DNA of 28,793 nucleotides from Schaalia odontolytica (GTDB lineage: Bacteria > Actinomycetota > Actinomycetes > Actinomycetales > Actinomycetaceae). Shown in pieces: positions 22,010-28,793 of the stretch (position 1 is the stretch's first letter; each line of letters begins with the position of its first letter). Under the pieces are notes generated by a model, which did not search any database, was not told the origin of the DNA, and worked only from the letters and a program-made list of their open reading frames with translations. The stretch spans positions 1-28,793 of the forward strand of contig NZ_PKKM01000018.1 of the NCBI RefSeq assembly GCF_002847525.1, written 5' to 3'. The position numbers and the translations under genes were made by a program.

Positions 22010-24111
22010 GATTCCTCCTCGTGTGGTTGGGCGGGCAGCGAGATCCGCATGATCGTGGATCCCGGGTGAGAGTCGATCGTGAGGGTGCCCCCATGATCGG
22101 CAATAATGCTTCGGACGATGGACATGCCCATGCCCAGGCCGAATCGGACGCGCCCCGCCTTGGTGGTGAAGTGGGGCTCCATAATCTTGTCGACGATTCC
22201 CGGATCGATGCCCGGGCCGTTGTCGTGGATGGTAACGCTCACGCCCTCGGGCGTGGGACGCACGGTGATGCGGATGAGGGCCTCGGCCTCGCCGCGGGCG
22301 GGCAGCTCGGGCACGCCGCCCGAAGCCTCGGCTGCCGCGACCAGGTCGGCGTTCTCATCCTCGATGGCCTCGGCAGCGTTGACGATGAGGTTCGTCCACA
22401 CCTGCTGCAGCTTCGCCGGGTGCGCGTACACGGGCGGCACGTCCTCGTAGTCGCAGTCGATGCGAATGCCGCGCACCCTGTGGGCGGTCAGGCGCAGAAC
22501 ATCGTCGATGCCCTCGCGCACGTCCACGGGCTTGAGGTCCTCGGCGTCCGGGCGCGCGTAGCCCTTGAGGGACTGGGTCAGCTCAATGACGCGGTCGCCC
22601 GCGGCGAGCACCGAGCGCAGGGATCCGCCCAGGCGCGCCCCGGCCTCGTACGCGTCGATGCCGCCTGGGATCTGCGCGAGCGCACGCGCGCCGTCCGCCC
22701 CCTGGATCCCCGCGCGCACGAGGCGACGCGCGAGCGTGCGGTCACCGACGACGGGCAGGAGCTCCTTCATGAGGGCGCGCTCAACCGACGTGGAGCGCGG
22801 CGGTGCGGTGAGGGCGCGGGCCATCGCCTCCCTCGACGAGGCCGTGGCCGGTGCCGCGAGCGCGGCGTCGACATCCTCATGCAGGTGCTTGGCCGCGCGC
22901 ACGAGGGCGGTCACCGGATTGTTGAGCTCGTGGGCGATGCCGGCGCTCAGCTCGCCAAGCATGGCGAAGCGCGCGCGTTCGACCAGCTCGGCGCGGGTGG
23001 CACGCAGGTCCTCGAGCGTGGCCGCCAGGGCCTCCTTCTGGGCCTCGAGGTCCTCGGCGAGCATCGCGTTTTGCAGGTGGAGGTCCTCGGCGCGCATGAG
23101 GCGGCGCGTCAGCGAGCGGATCGCGAGCGCGGTCAGGGTCGCGCCGATCGACGGGTCCTCAGAGATGACGATCTGGAGCTGCTCGGTCGTCAGGCGCACG
23201 AGCGTCGCCTCGGTCGCCGTCTCGCCCGTGAAGAACGCGTCCTCCGCGCGGGCCAACGACACGAGGCCGATGAGAGGGCCCGACGAGGCCAGGTGCGCCA
23301 GGACCTCACCCTGCGCCGAATCCCTGTGGAGCGACACCTGCCCGTCGAGCACCAGGTAGACGGCGCCCACCGGCTCGCCCTGGGTCACCAGCTGTATCCC
23401 CTCGGGAACGATGAGCCGAGGCCTCTGGCCGAGCACTCGCTCGACGCCGGCGAGGAGCTCCATGACGACCTCGTGCTCGTCGCGGTCCAGGCCCTCCAGG
23501 AGCGGGCCCTGCACGGCGAAAGGCGGCGGATCAGCGATGAGCGAGCGGATCTGCCTATCCGAATAGCCGCACCCCTGCAGGTATCGCACCATCGTCGAAT
23601 AGGCCTGGCCTGCCAGCAGGGGAACCGTCCACGGGGACTTGAGGACCGAGGCGAGCGCGCATGACTGCATGCACCGGGCCAGGTCGCGGTGCTCGGGCTT
23701 ATCCGTCACCACCACCCACTGCATGCGCTGCAGCGCCGGGAAAGTCCTCGCACGGTCAATGAGCGCATCAATATCGTCGACCTCGGAGGTCACCAGGCCC
23801 ATCAGCACATGGTCGCCCGGGTTCAGGCTGGCCTCGTAGGCGGCCAGGTCCTCAATCTCGTCGATGCGATCCAGGCACAGGCCCGGGAATGCGTGCGCTA
23901 GATCCCTCGTAACGGGCGCGGCAATCGAGCGCGAGTCGTCGCCTACGACCAGCATGTGAATCGGGTAGCCGGCTCGGTGCCCGCCGCTGCGCACATCCGT
24001 GCGAGCCAGCACCGAGGCGTCCTCCGCCGCCGGCCCCTGCGTCCACCCGCGGGCCAGCCCCGGCCGGGGGCGCGCCGCCCCCGAACCGACCATGGCCTCG
24101 TCCCCGGACAC
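22006..24111 (-). CDS. Soluble histidine kinase with cyclic-nucleotide-binding-like sensor domain
   Basis: Predicted 701 residues with no membrane helices. Residues about 50-170 resemble a degenerate receiver-like domain (MLVVGDDSRSIAAPVTRDL, then VVVTDKP). Residues 235-330 are a CAP_ED-type fold (IQLVTQGEPVGAVYLVLDGQVSL, then GPLIGLVSLARAEDAFFTGETATEATLVRLT). A coiled coil covers 340-380. The H-box is ELSAGIAHELNNPVTAL with the phosphorylated His at 394; the N-box is QQVWTNLIVNAAEAI and the G-boxes are DNGPGIDPG and GLGMGMSIV. A helical insert separates H-box and ATPase domain. The start is GTG 24111, one base after the transporter stop. Operon partners are the transporter at 24113 and the response regulator at 21539. 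Confidence 0.9.
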   Translation of the reverse strand: MSGDEAMVGSGAARPRPGLARGWTQGPAAEDASVLARTDVRSGGHRAGYPIHMLVVGDDSRSIAAPVTRDLAHAFPGLCLDRIDEIEDLAAYEASLNPGDHVLMGLVTSEVDDIDALIDRARTFPALQRMQWVVVTDKPEHRDLARCMQSCALASVLKSPWTVPLLAGQAYSTMVRYLQGCGYSDRQIRSLIADPPPFAVQGPLLEGLDRDEHEVVMELLAGVERVLGQRPRLIVPEGIQLVTQGEPVGAVYLVLDGQVSLHRDSAQGEVLAHLASSGPLIGLVSLARAEDAFFTGETATEATLVRLTTEQLQIVISEDPSIGATLTALAIRSLTRRLMRAEDLHLQNAMLAEDLEAQKEALAATLEDLRATRAELVERARFAMLGELSAGIAHELNNPVTALVRAAKHLHEDVDAALAAPATASSREAMARALTAPPRSTSVERALMKELLPVVGDRTLARRLVRAGIQGADGARALAQIPGGIDAYEAGARLGGSLRSVLAAGDRVIELTQSLKGYARPDAEDLKPVDVREGIDDVLRLTAHRVRGIRIDCDYEDVPPVYAHPAKLQQVWTNLIVNAAEAIEDENADLVAAAEASGGVPELPARGEAEALIRITVRPTPEGVSVTIHDNGPGIDPGIVDKIMEPHFTTKAGRVRFGLGMGMSIVRSIIADHGGTLTIDSHPGSTIMRISLPAQPHEEES

Positions 24112-24112
24112 G

Positions 24113-25579
24113 TCACATCACCCCAATGAATCCCCAGGTCAGCGGCGCGATGAACGCCAGGAGGATGATGCCCACAACGCCCACCACGATGCCGACAATC
24201 GCCATCTCGCGGGTCGGGGTCGTGCCCGTCGAGTAAGCGATCGCGTTCGGCGGGGTCGAGATCGGCAGGCACATGCCGAGCGAGCAACCCAGGGCGATGA
24301 CGATGGCGATCTCGGCGGCGCTCGTGGAGACCGTCGTCGCCAGGCCCATACCCATGGGGATCAGGAGGTTCGCGGACGCGGAGTGCGAAATGACGTTCGA
24401 GGTCACCCAACCCACGAGGGCCAGCACGAAGATCAGGAGGATACCGGGGATCGAGGCCCACTGGATCGAGCCGAGCATCCACTTGTCGAGACCCGTCGCG
24501 GCCACGCCCGACCCCAGCGCAATACCGCCCGCGACCAGCCACAGGACCGGCCAGTCCAGGGCGCGCAGGTCGTCGCCGCTCATCACCTTCGTCATCAGAA
24601 GGACCACGACCGGCAGGAAGCCCACGACGTTGGCAGAAATGTGGTGCAGCGACTCCGTCATCCACAGGAGGATCGTCAGACCCGCCACCGAGTAGAAGAT
24701 GATCGCGCTGCGCGACTTCTCGAAGCGCGCCGACGTATCAATGTCGAACTTGGCGTCGCTGGGGATGTAGCGCCACGCGATGAACGCCCACGACAGAGCC
24801 AGGAGCACCAGCATGAGCGGGACGGCCGCGAGCATCCACTGCAGGAAGGTCACCTTCACGCCCGCGTTCTCCAGGGCACCCAGAGCGATCGCGTTCGGGG
24901 GCGTTCCGACCGGCGTGCCCATGCCGCCGACGTTCGCGGCGACCGGGATCGACAGGGCGATACCGGTGCGCGCCTTACCCTCGGGCAGAGCCATGATGAC
25001 GGGCATCATGACGGCGAACATCGTTGCCGTGGTTGCCGTGTTCGACATGAACATACTCATGATCGCGGTGATCAGCATGACGCCCATGACGGTCAGGCGC
25101 GGCTTGCCCATGAAGGGCTTGAGGAGGACGGCAGACAGGGCGCGGTCGAGCTTGTACTTGGCGGCGCCGTCGGCCACCATGAAGCCGCCCAGGAACAGGA
25201 TGATAACCGGGTTAGCCAGGGCACCGAAGAACTTCGTGTAGGCCGGAGCGCCCTCACCCACACTCAGCAGCGCGTGGTCCGAGATGAACAGGACCTCCAG
25301 GAAGATAACGAGGACGGCCGTGCCCGCGAGCGGCACTGCCTCCGTCACCCACAGCAGAATCGCCGCCAGGAAGATGCCGAACATGCGCGTACCGGCCACA
25401 TCGAGGCCGGGTAGCTGCACGAACAGGCAGGTCACGATGCACGCCAGCGCCGCTACGGCGCCGAATACCTTGACCGGGCTGATTGATTGCTTCTTCTTCG
25501 AGAAATCTGCCGGTCGCGTGGACATATTCTGAGCGGAGCGCGGATTGATTGACACCGCGCCCTTGGAGCGTCGAGCCAT
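24113..25579 (-). CDS. DASS/SLC13-family sodium:anion (dicarboxylate, citrate or sulfate) symporter
   Basis: Predicted 488 residues with about 11-12 helices. The two family motifs are present in pairs: SNTATTATM with GTPPNAIA in the first half and SHSASANLL with STPPNAIAYSTGTTP in the second, forming the two-fold sodium and carboxylate site. The N-terminal 30 residues are polar and basic. It would import a di- or tricarboxylate with sodium; the exact anion cannot be read. Start ATG at 25579; GAGG lies ten bases upstream. It is followed with one base between by the histidine kinase gene and then by the response regulator, so uptake and signalling are coexpressed. Confidence 0.92.
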   Translation of the reverse strand: MARRSKGAVSINPRSAQNMSTRPADFSKKKQSISPVKVFGAVAALACIVTCLFVQLPGLDVAGTRMFGIFLAAILLWVTEAVPLAGTAVLVIFLEVLFISDHALLSVGEGAPAYTKFFGALANPVIILFLGGFMVADGAAKYKLDRALSAVLLKPFMGKPRLTVMGVMLITAIMSMFMSNTATTATMFAVMMPVIMALPEGKARTGIALSIPVAANVGGMGTPVGTPPNAIALGALENAGVKVTFLQWMLAAVPLMLVLLALSWAFIAWRYIPSDAKFDIDTSARFEKSRSAIIFYSVAGLTILLWMTESLHHISANVVGFLPVVVLLMTKVMSGDDLRALDWPVLWLVAGGIALGSGVAATGLDKWMLGSIQWASIPGILLIFVLALVGWVTSNVISHSASANLLIPMGMGLATTVSTSAAEIAIVIALGCSLGMCLPISTPPNAIAYSTGTTPTREMAIVGIVVGVVGIILLAFIAPLTWGFIGVM

Positions 25580-25650
25580 TATGTGAAGACCTCATCGTCT
25601 TGCGTGGATAGTGTCCGACCAGTGTATGCCAGCACACACAAAAAGGGAAA

Positions 25651-25682
25651 CCGGGGTGGGGCTTCCCGATGCCCCACCCCGG
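25651..25682 (-). terminator. Terminator downstream of the oxidoreductase remnant
   Basis: On the minus strand CCGGGGTGGGGC pairs with GCCCCACCCCGG around an eight-base loop, then TTTCCCTTTTTGTGTG. Twelve perfect base pairs plus a T-rich tail. It would end transcripts arriving from the oxidoreductase remnant and from the metal-resistance genes before the symporter. Confidence 0.85.
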
Positions 25683-25690
25683 CTTGACGC

Positions 25691-26030
25691 TCACGCGTTC
25701 AGTCGGTCCTCGCGTGACCCCCTTCTCGGCCCCGGCCTCGTCGATGTCGTAGCCCGTCGGGAGGGCACCCGGACGCGCCGGCTCCCACCCGAGCGCGGGG
25801 GCCACGTACTCCACGAAGTTGCGGATAATCGACCAGTTTTCCTCGAATCCGAGCTGGTTGGGGATCGTCAGGAGGAGGGTGTCAGCCTCCGCGAGGGCGC
25901 GGTCCTGGCTTAGCTGCTTGATGAGCGTCGAGGGCGGTGTGGCCGTCGGCGATCAGGTCCAGGGCTGCGGCCTCCTCGGCGAGATAGAGGGGGTTCTCGT
26001 AGCGCATGTCTGAGTTATGGCGTTGGACGG
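25691..26030 (-). pseudogene. Remnant of an LLM-class flavin-dependent oxidoreductase
   Basis: Reading the minus strand, 26030-25945 gives SVQRHNSDMRYENPLYLAEEAAALDLIADG, the central (R)YENPLY...EEAAALDLI motif of LLM-class flavin monooxygenases. After a frame change near 25935 the sequence continues as LIKQLSQDRALAEADTLLLT and then NQLGFEENW and VAPALGW, which looks like the C-terminal part. A second frame change near 25705 is needed to reach the natural end EDRLNA-stop at 25691. The N-terminal third and much of the middle (roughly 700 bases of an expected 1 kb) are missing. The break at the N-terminal side coincides with the end of the P-type ATPase gene at 26036. Confidence 0.8.
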
Positions 26031-26035
26031 AACAC

Positions 26036-27940
26036 CTATTGCTTGCGGGCACGCGCAGCCCGCAGTCCGTTGGCGATGACGACGACTTCGGCGACCTCGT
26101 GCACGAGGACGACCGCTGCCAGGCCGAGCACGCCGGTGATCGCCAGCGGCAGCAGCACAGTGATGATCGCCAAGGACAGAACGATGTTCTGGTTGATGAT
26201 CCTGCCGCCGCGGCGGGCGTGGCGCAGAGCCTGCGGGATGAGGCCGAGGTCGTGGCCGGTGAAGGCGACGTCGGCGGACTCGATCGCGGCGTCGGAGCCG
26301 GTCGCGCCCATCGCGATGCCCACGGTCGCCCCGGCCAGGGCGGGCGCGTCGTTGATGCCATCGCCGATCATCGCAGTCGGCGACGTCTCCGAGAACCCGG
26401 CGACGATACGAGCCTTGTCCTCGGGACGCAGCTCGGCGTGCACGTCGCCGATCCCGGCCAGCTTCGCCAGCGCAGCAGCGGTGCGGGAGTTGTCGCCGGT
26501 GAGCATGCTCACCTCGACGCCCTGGTCGCGCAGGGTCCGCACGACCTCGGGGACCTCGGGGCGCAGCTCGTCGCGGACGCCGATCGCACCGGCCAGGAAG
26601 CCGTCGACGGTGACGAGCACGCAGGTCTGCCCCTCGGCCTCCAGGTCTTCGACCCGGGCCTTGAGCGGACCGGCGTCAATCCAGCGCGGACTGCCCACCG
26701 CCACCCTGCGGCCGTCGACCAGGCCACCGATGCCGTGCCCGGCCTCCTCGGCCACGTCCTGCGCGGCGGGGGTTCCCCGGCCCGCGGCGGCGATGGCGGC
26801 GGCGAGTGGGTGCGTCGAGTGCTGCTCCACTGCGGCAGCCCAAGCAAGCACCTGTGCATCGTCGAACCCATGGGCGGCGACGATGGCGGTTACCTCGGGC
26901 CGGTTGCGGGTCAGAGTGCCGGTCTTGTCCACGGCCAGGTGCCGGATACCGCCGAGGCGCTCGAAGGCGGCCCCGCTCTTGATGACGACGCCGAACTTGG
27001 TCGCCGCACCGATCGCGGAGACCACGGTGACGGGCACCGCGATCGCCATCGCGCAGGGGCTGGCCGCGACGAGGACGACCAGGGCGCGGGTGATCCAGGT
27101 CTCCGGGTCACCGAGCAGGGACCCGAGCACGCCGACGAGGACAGCGAGGACCATCACGCCGGGCACCAGCGGGCGGGCGATCCGGTCAGCGATCCGGGCT
27201 CGGTCGCCCTTCTCGGCCTGGGCCTGCTCTACCAGCTCCACGATCGTGGTCAGTGAGTTGTCGGTGCCCGCGGCGGTCGCCTCGACCTCCAGCACGCCGG
27301 CGCTGTTGATCGCGCCCGCCGACACCGCTTCTCCGGGCGCGACCTCGACCGGGATCGATTCACCCGTGATCGCCGAAGTGTCCAGGCTCGACCGGCCCGA
27401 GCGGACCAGCCCATCGGTCGCGACCCGCTCGCCAGGGCGGACCAGCAGCACGTCGCCGACGGCGATCTCCCTGGCCGGGACCGAGGCGGAGGTCCCGTCG
27501 CGCAGCACGGTCGCGGTCTCCGGCACGAGCTTCAGCAGCGCGCGCAGCCCGCCGCGGGCGCGGTCCATCGCCTTGTCCTCCAGGGCCTCGGCGATCGAGA
27601 AGAGGAACGCCAGCGCGGCCGCCTCCTCGACGTAGCCGAGGATCACCGCGCCCACGGCGCTGATCGTCATCAGCAGCGCGATCCCGAGCTTGCGCTTCAC
27701 AACGAGATTCCGAATCGCACCGGGCACGAACGTGTACGCGCCCAGCAGCAGGCCCGCCCAGAACGCGACCAGCGCCGCGATGTGCAGCCCCGACCACTCC
27801 AGCGCCAGGCCAGTGCCGAACGCGACGCCGGAGAGGATCGGCACGACCAGGCCGGGATCACGCCACCACGGGCGCTCTACCTCCTCTGCCTCGTCCGCGG
27901 GACTGGTCGTCGGCTCGTCGCAGCCGCAGGCGGCGCTCAC
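26036..27940 (-). CDS. P1B-type heavy-metal-translocating ATPase (CtpG/CadA-like)
   Basis: Predicted 634 residues. Actuator motif TGES at 192-195, transmembrane metal site SPC at 294-296 (VAASPCAMAIAVP), phosphorylation motif DKTGTLT at 338-344, Ser-Thr-His-Pro (HP motif) near 380, MLTGDN near 490 and GDGINDAP near 525, with HEVAEVVVIANG in the last helix. There is no N-terminal metal-binding ferredoxin-like domain, only a CGC near the start and an acidic linker. SPC rather than CPC fits the Mycobacterium CtpG-like group that moves Cd, Zn or similar divalent ions outward. The GTG start at 27940 overlaps the CmtR-like stop by four bases (GTGA). It is coexpressed with the regulator. Confidence 0.92.
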   Translation of the reverse strand: MSAACGCDEPTTSPADEAEEVERPWWRDPGLVVPILSGVAFGTGLALEWSGLHIAALVAFWAGLLLGAYTFVPGAIRNLVVKRKLGIALLMTISAVGAVILGYVEEAAALAFLFSIAEALEDKAMDRARGGLRALLKLVPETATVLRDGTSASVPAREIAVGDVLLVRPGERVATDGLVRSGRSSLDTSAITGESIPVEVAPGEAVSAGAINSAGVLEVEATAAGTDNSLTTIVELVEQAQAEKGDRARIADRIARPLVPGVMVLAVLVGVLGSLLGDPETWITRALVVLVAASPCAMAIAVPVTVVSAIGAATKFGVVIKSGAAFERLGGIRHLAVDKTGTLTRNRPEVTAIVAAHGFDDAQVLAWAAAVEQHSTHPLAAAIAAAGRGTPAAQDVAEEAGHGIGGLVDGRRVAVGSPRWIDAGPLKARVEDLEAEGQTCVLVTVDGFLAGAIGVRDELRPEVPEVVRTLRDQGVEVSMLTGDNSRTAAALAKLAGIGDVHAELRPEDKARIVAGFSETSPTAMIGDGINDAPALAGATVGIAMGATGSDAAIESADVAFTGHDLGLIPQALRHARRGGRIINQNIVLSLAIITVLLPLAITGVLGLAAVVLVHEVAEVVVIANGLRAARARKQ

Positions 27941-28305
27941 GAGGCGTCCCCCGAACTGCTCGCGGCGCAGCAGCCTGGCACCGAGCAGGCTGGGTCGATG
28001 CACGGCGCGCTCTCGTCCACGGCGAGGGTCACATCGACCAGTGCCGTCAGCGCCGCGGCCAGGTGCGGGTCGGCGATCTCGTAGCGAGTCTGGCGGCCCT
28101 CGGGCTCGGCGACCACGATCCCGCAGTCGCGCAGGCAGGTCAGGTGGTTGGACACGTTCGAGCGGGTCAGCCCCAGCTCGCGCGAGAGCACCGCGGGGTG
28201 GCTCGGGCCGTCAAGCAGGGACATCAGGATCCGGGAACGCGTCGGGTCGGCCATGGCCCGGCCGAGCCGGTTCATGACGTCGAGGCGCGAAGCAATGGTC
28301 AGCAT
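27937..28305 (-). CDS. cmtR: CmtR-like ArsR/SmtB-family metal-responsive repressor
   Basis: Predicted 122 residues. The winged helix recognition helix is GLTRSNVSNHLTCLRDCGIV. Cys57 and Cys61 lie in that helix and Cys102 (SAPCID) in the C-terminal region, exactly the three cadmium/lead ligands known in Mycobacterium CmtR. The N-terminal Cys4 of that protein is Ile here. The C-terminus adds a Cys-rich tail (CIDPACSVPGCC, then Ser-rich) that could hold further metal. Metal binding would release it from the promoter at 28313-28342. The ATPase gene overlaps downstream. Start ATG at 28305, seven bases after TATAGT, no Shine-Dalgarno sequence: probably leaderless. Confidence 0.9.
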   Translation of the reverse strand: MLTIASRLDVMNRLGRAMADPTRSRILMSLLDGPSHPAVLSRELGLTRSNVSNHLTCLRDCGIVVAEPEGRQTRYEIADPHLAAALTALVDVTLAVDESAPCIDPACSVPGCCAASSSGDAS

Positions 28306-28312
28306 GCACTGA

Positions 28313-28342
28313 ACTATACAGCAGCCGCTGACCTAATGTCCA
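28313..28342 (-). promoter_or_regulatory. Promoter of the cmtR-ATPase operon (leaderless)
   Basis: On the minus strand TGGACA (28337-28342), an 18-base spacer and TATAGT (28313-28318): five of six matches at each box. The ATG lies seven bases downstream. The repressor's operator probably overlaps it, but I see no clear palindrome. Confidence 0.6.
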
Positions 28343-28409
28343 GTTGTCGCGGCTGCCGCACGCGCTGCGCGCGCTTGCGGCGCTCGGCTCGGCCGGGCCG
28401 TCACCAAAC

Positions 28410-28485
28410 GGGGGAAATGGCGTCATTAGAGGTACGACACGCCGGCGACACGCCGCCAACCAGCTTCTAATGCTGCAAAACCCCC
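28410..28485. repeat. Structured intergenic repeat, copy 2
   Basis: On the minus strand GGGGG-TTTT-GCAG-CATTAG (28485-28467) and CTAATG...ATTT-CCCCC (28429-28410) can pair around a loop containing CGGCGTGTCGCCGGCGTGTC, which is also in copy 1 at 17278-17354. The spacing from TTTTGC to that core is 19 bases in both. Located upstream of cmtR. Confidence 0.7.
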
Positions 28486-28540
28486 ACCGCAGCCAGCCTC
28501 GTGCGCCACATCGCCTACAAGACCTGGGCGCAGGGCCGAT

Positions 28541-28661
28541 TGGCGCGAAAGAACTCGCCCAACACAGCCCCTTCAGCAGCATTTCCGCGAAAAGTTCGCC
28601 CAGCAAGCGTAAAAACGCCAATTTTGAGCCATTGTGAGCGCGCAGGGCGAACTTTTTCGCG
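28541..28661. repeat. Cluster of CGCGAAA-GTTCGCCC repeats, one in inverted orientation
   Basis: GCGCGAAAGAACTCGCCC (28543-28560) and CGCGAAAAGTTCGCCC (28586-28601) are direct copies; GGGCGAACTTTTTCGCG (28645-28661) is the inverse of the second with one extra A. The inverted pair encloses 43 bases with a small GCGT-AAA-ACGC palindrome. The arrangement resembles the inverted repeat at 17386-17454. No gene is seen in 28306-28793; the last 110 bases have no assignable feature. Confidence 0.6.
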
Positions 28662-28793
28662 CTCACGCACACATCAGGCCACGCCGGGCGAAGTAGCGTC
28701 CCGCATAGTGGTGTAACCGTGTGGTGGTCGGCCTGTTTGATATGGGTGCGGTCACCGTGTGATCCTTCGAGAAAGCTCTCTACTTCTGACTCG

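Noticed and set aside
22021..23664. Plus-strand open frame of 547 codons
   Set aside because: Antisense shadow of the histidine kinase; Arg/His/Gly-rich translation without recognisable domains.
26006..27635. Two long plus-strand open frames (416 and 530 codons)
   Set aside because: Antisense to the P-type ATPase, whose motifs are unambiguous.
28681..28793. Possible 5' end of another insertion element or gene at the right edge
   Set aside because: The sequence contains GTGGTGTAACC and a GAGAAAGCTCTC palindrome but no start codon with a ribosome-binding site and no recognisable terminal repeat; too little is visible.

Overview
The sequence is high-GC, with strong G/C preference at third codon positions, an LAAC-type lipobox, many GTG starts and several probable leaderless starts. 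This fits a high-GC Gram-positive actinobacterium, most likely of the Actinomyces/Schaalia type. The genus is an inference from gene style; no marker gene proves it. I see no rRNA, tRNA or CRISPR.

Left part (1-8000), mostly on the minus strand: the window opens in the 3' end of an IS3-type element (1-86). An array of small paralogous membrane proteins follows. Most have a Pro/Gln/Ala-rich N-terminal tail and a three-helix membrane module, and two longer ones carry the module twice. The array lies downstream of a Cof-type HAD phosphatase (5558-6421). Degraded copies of that phosphatase's 3' end recur inside the array near 3894 and 1899. A second, smaller set (6513-7970) shows the same pattern with a different donor gene, whose 3' end recurs at 7021. 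These scars suggest repeated duplication with one junction inside the 3' end of the upstream gene.

Middle (8100-18450): an 11-residue-repeat helical protein with a strong terminator; a LolD/FtsX-type ABC pair (minus); a divergent S-adenosylhomocysteine-hydrolase-like protein next to an amidohydrolase of the SAH/MTA/aminofutalosine deaminase type; a cupin_5 protein; a 50-residue paralog of the helical protein; a polar amino acid ABC importer (lipoprotein, permease, ATPase); an intergenic region with structured inverted repeats; and a DUF1778/GNAT toxin-antitoxin pair behind a palindromic operator.

Right part (18500-28793): a small lipoprotein (minus); a divergent alpha/beta hydrolase and NfsA-like nitroreductase whose -10 boxes overlap back to back; a conserved protein of unknown function; a tightly packed minus-strand operon of DASS-type anion transporter, soluble cyclic-nucleotide-domain histidine kinase and single-domain response regulator; then a CmtR-like metal sensor and P1B-type ATPase whose arrival seems to have truncated an LLM-type flavin oxidoreductase, now a remnant at 25691-26030. 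The last 480 bases hold a second copy of the structured repeat seen at 17278, further inverted repeats, and an unassigned end.
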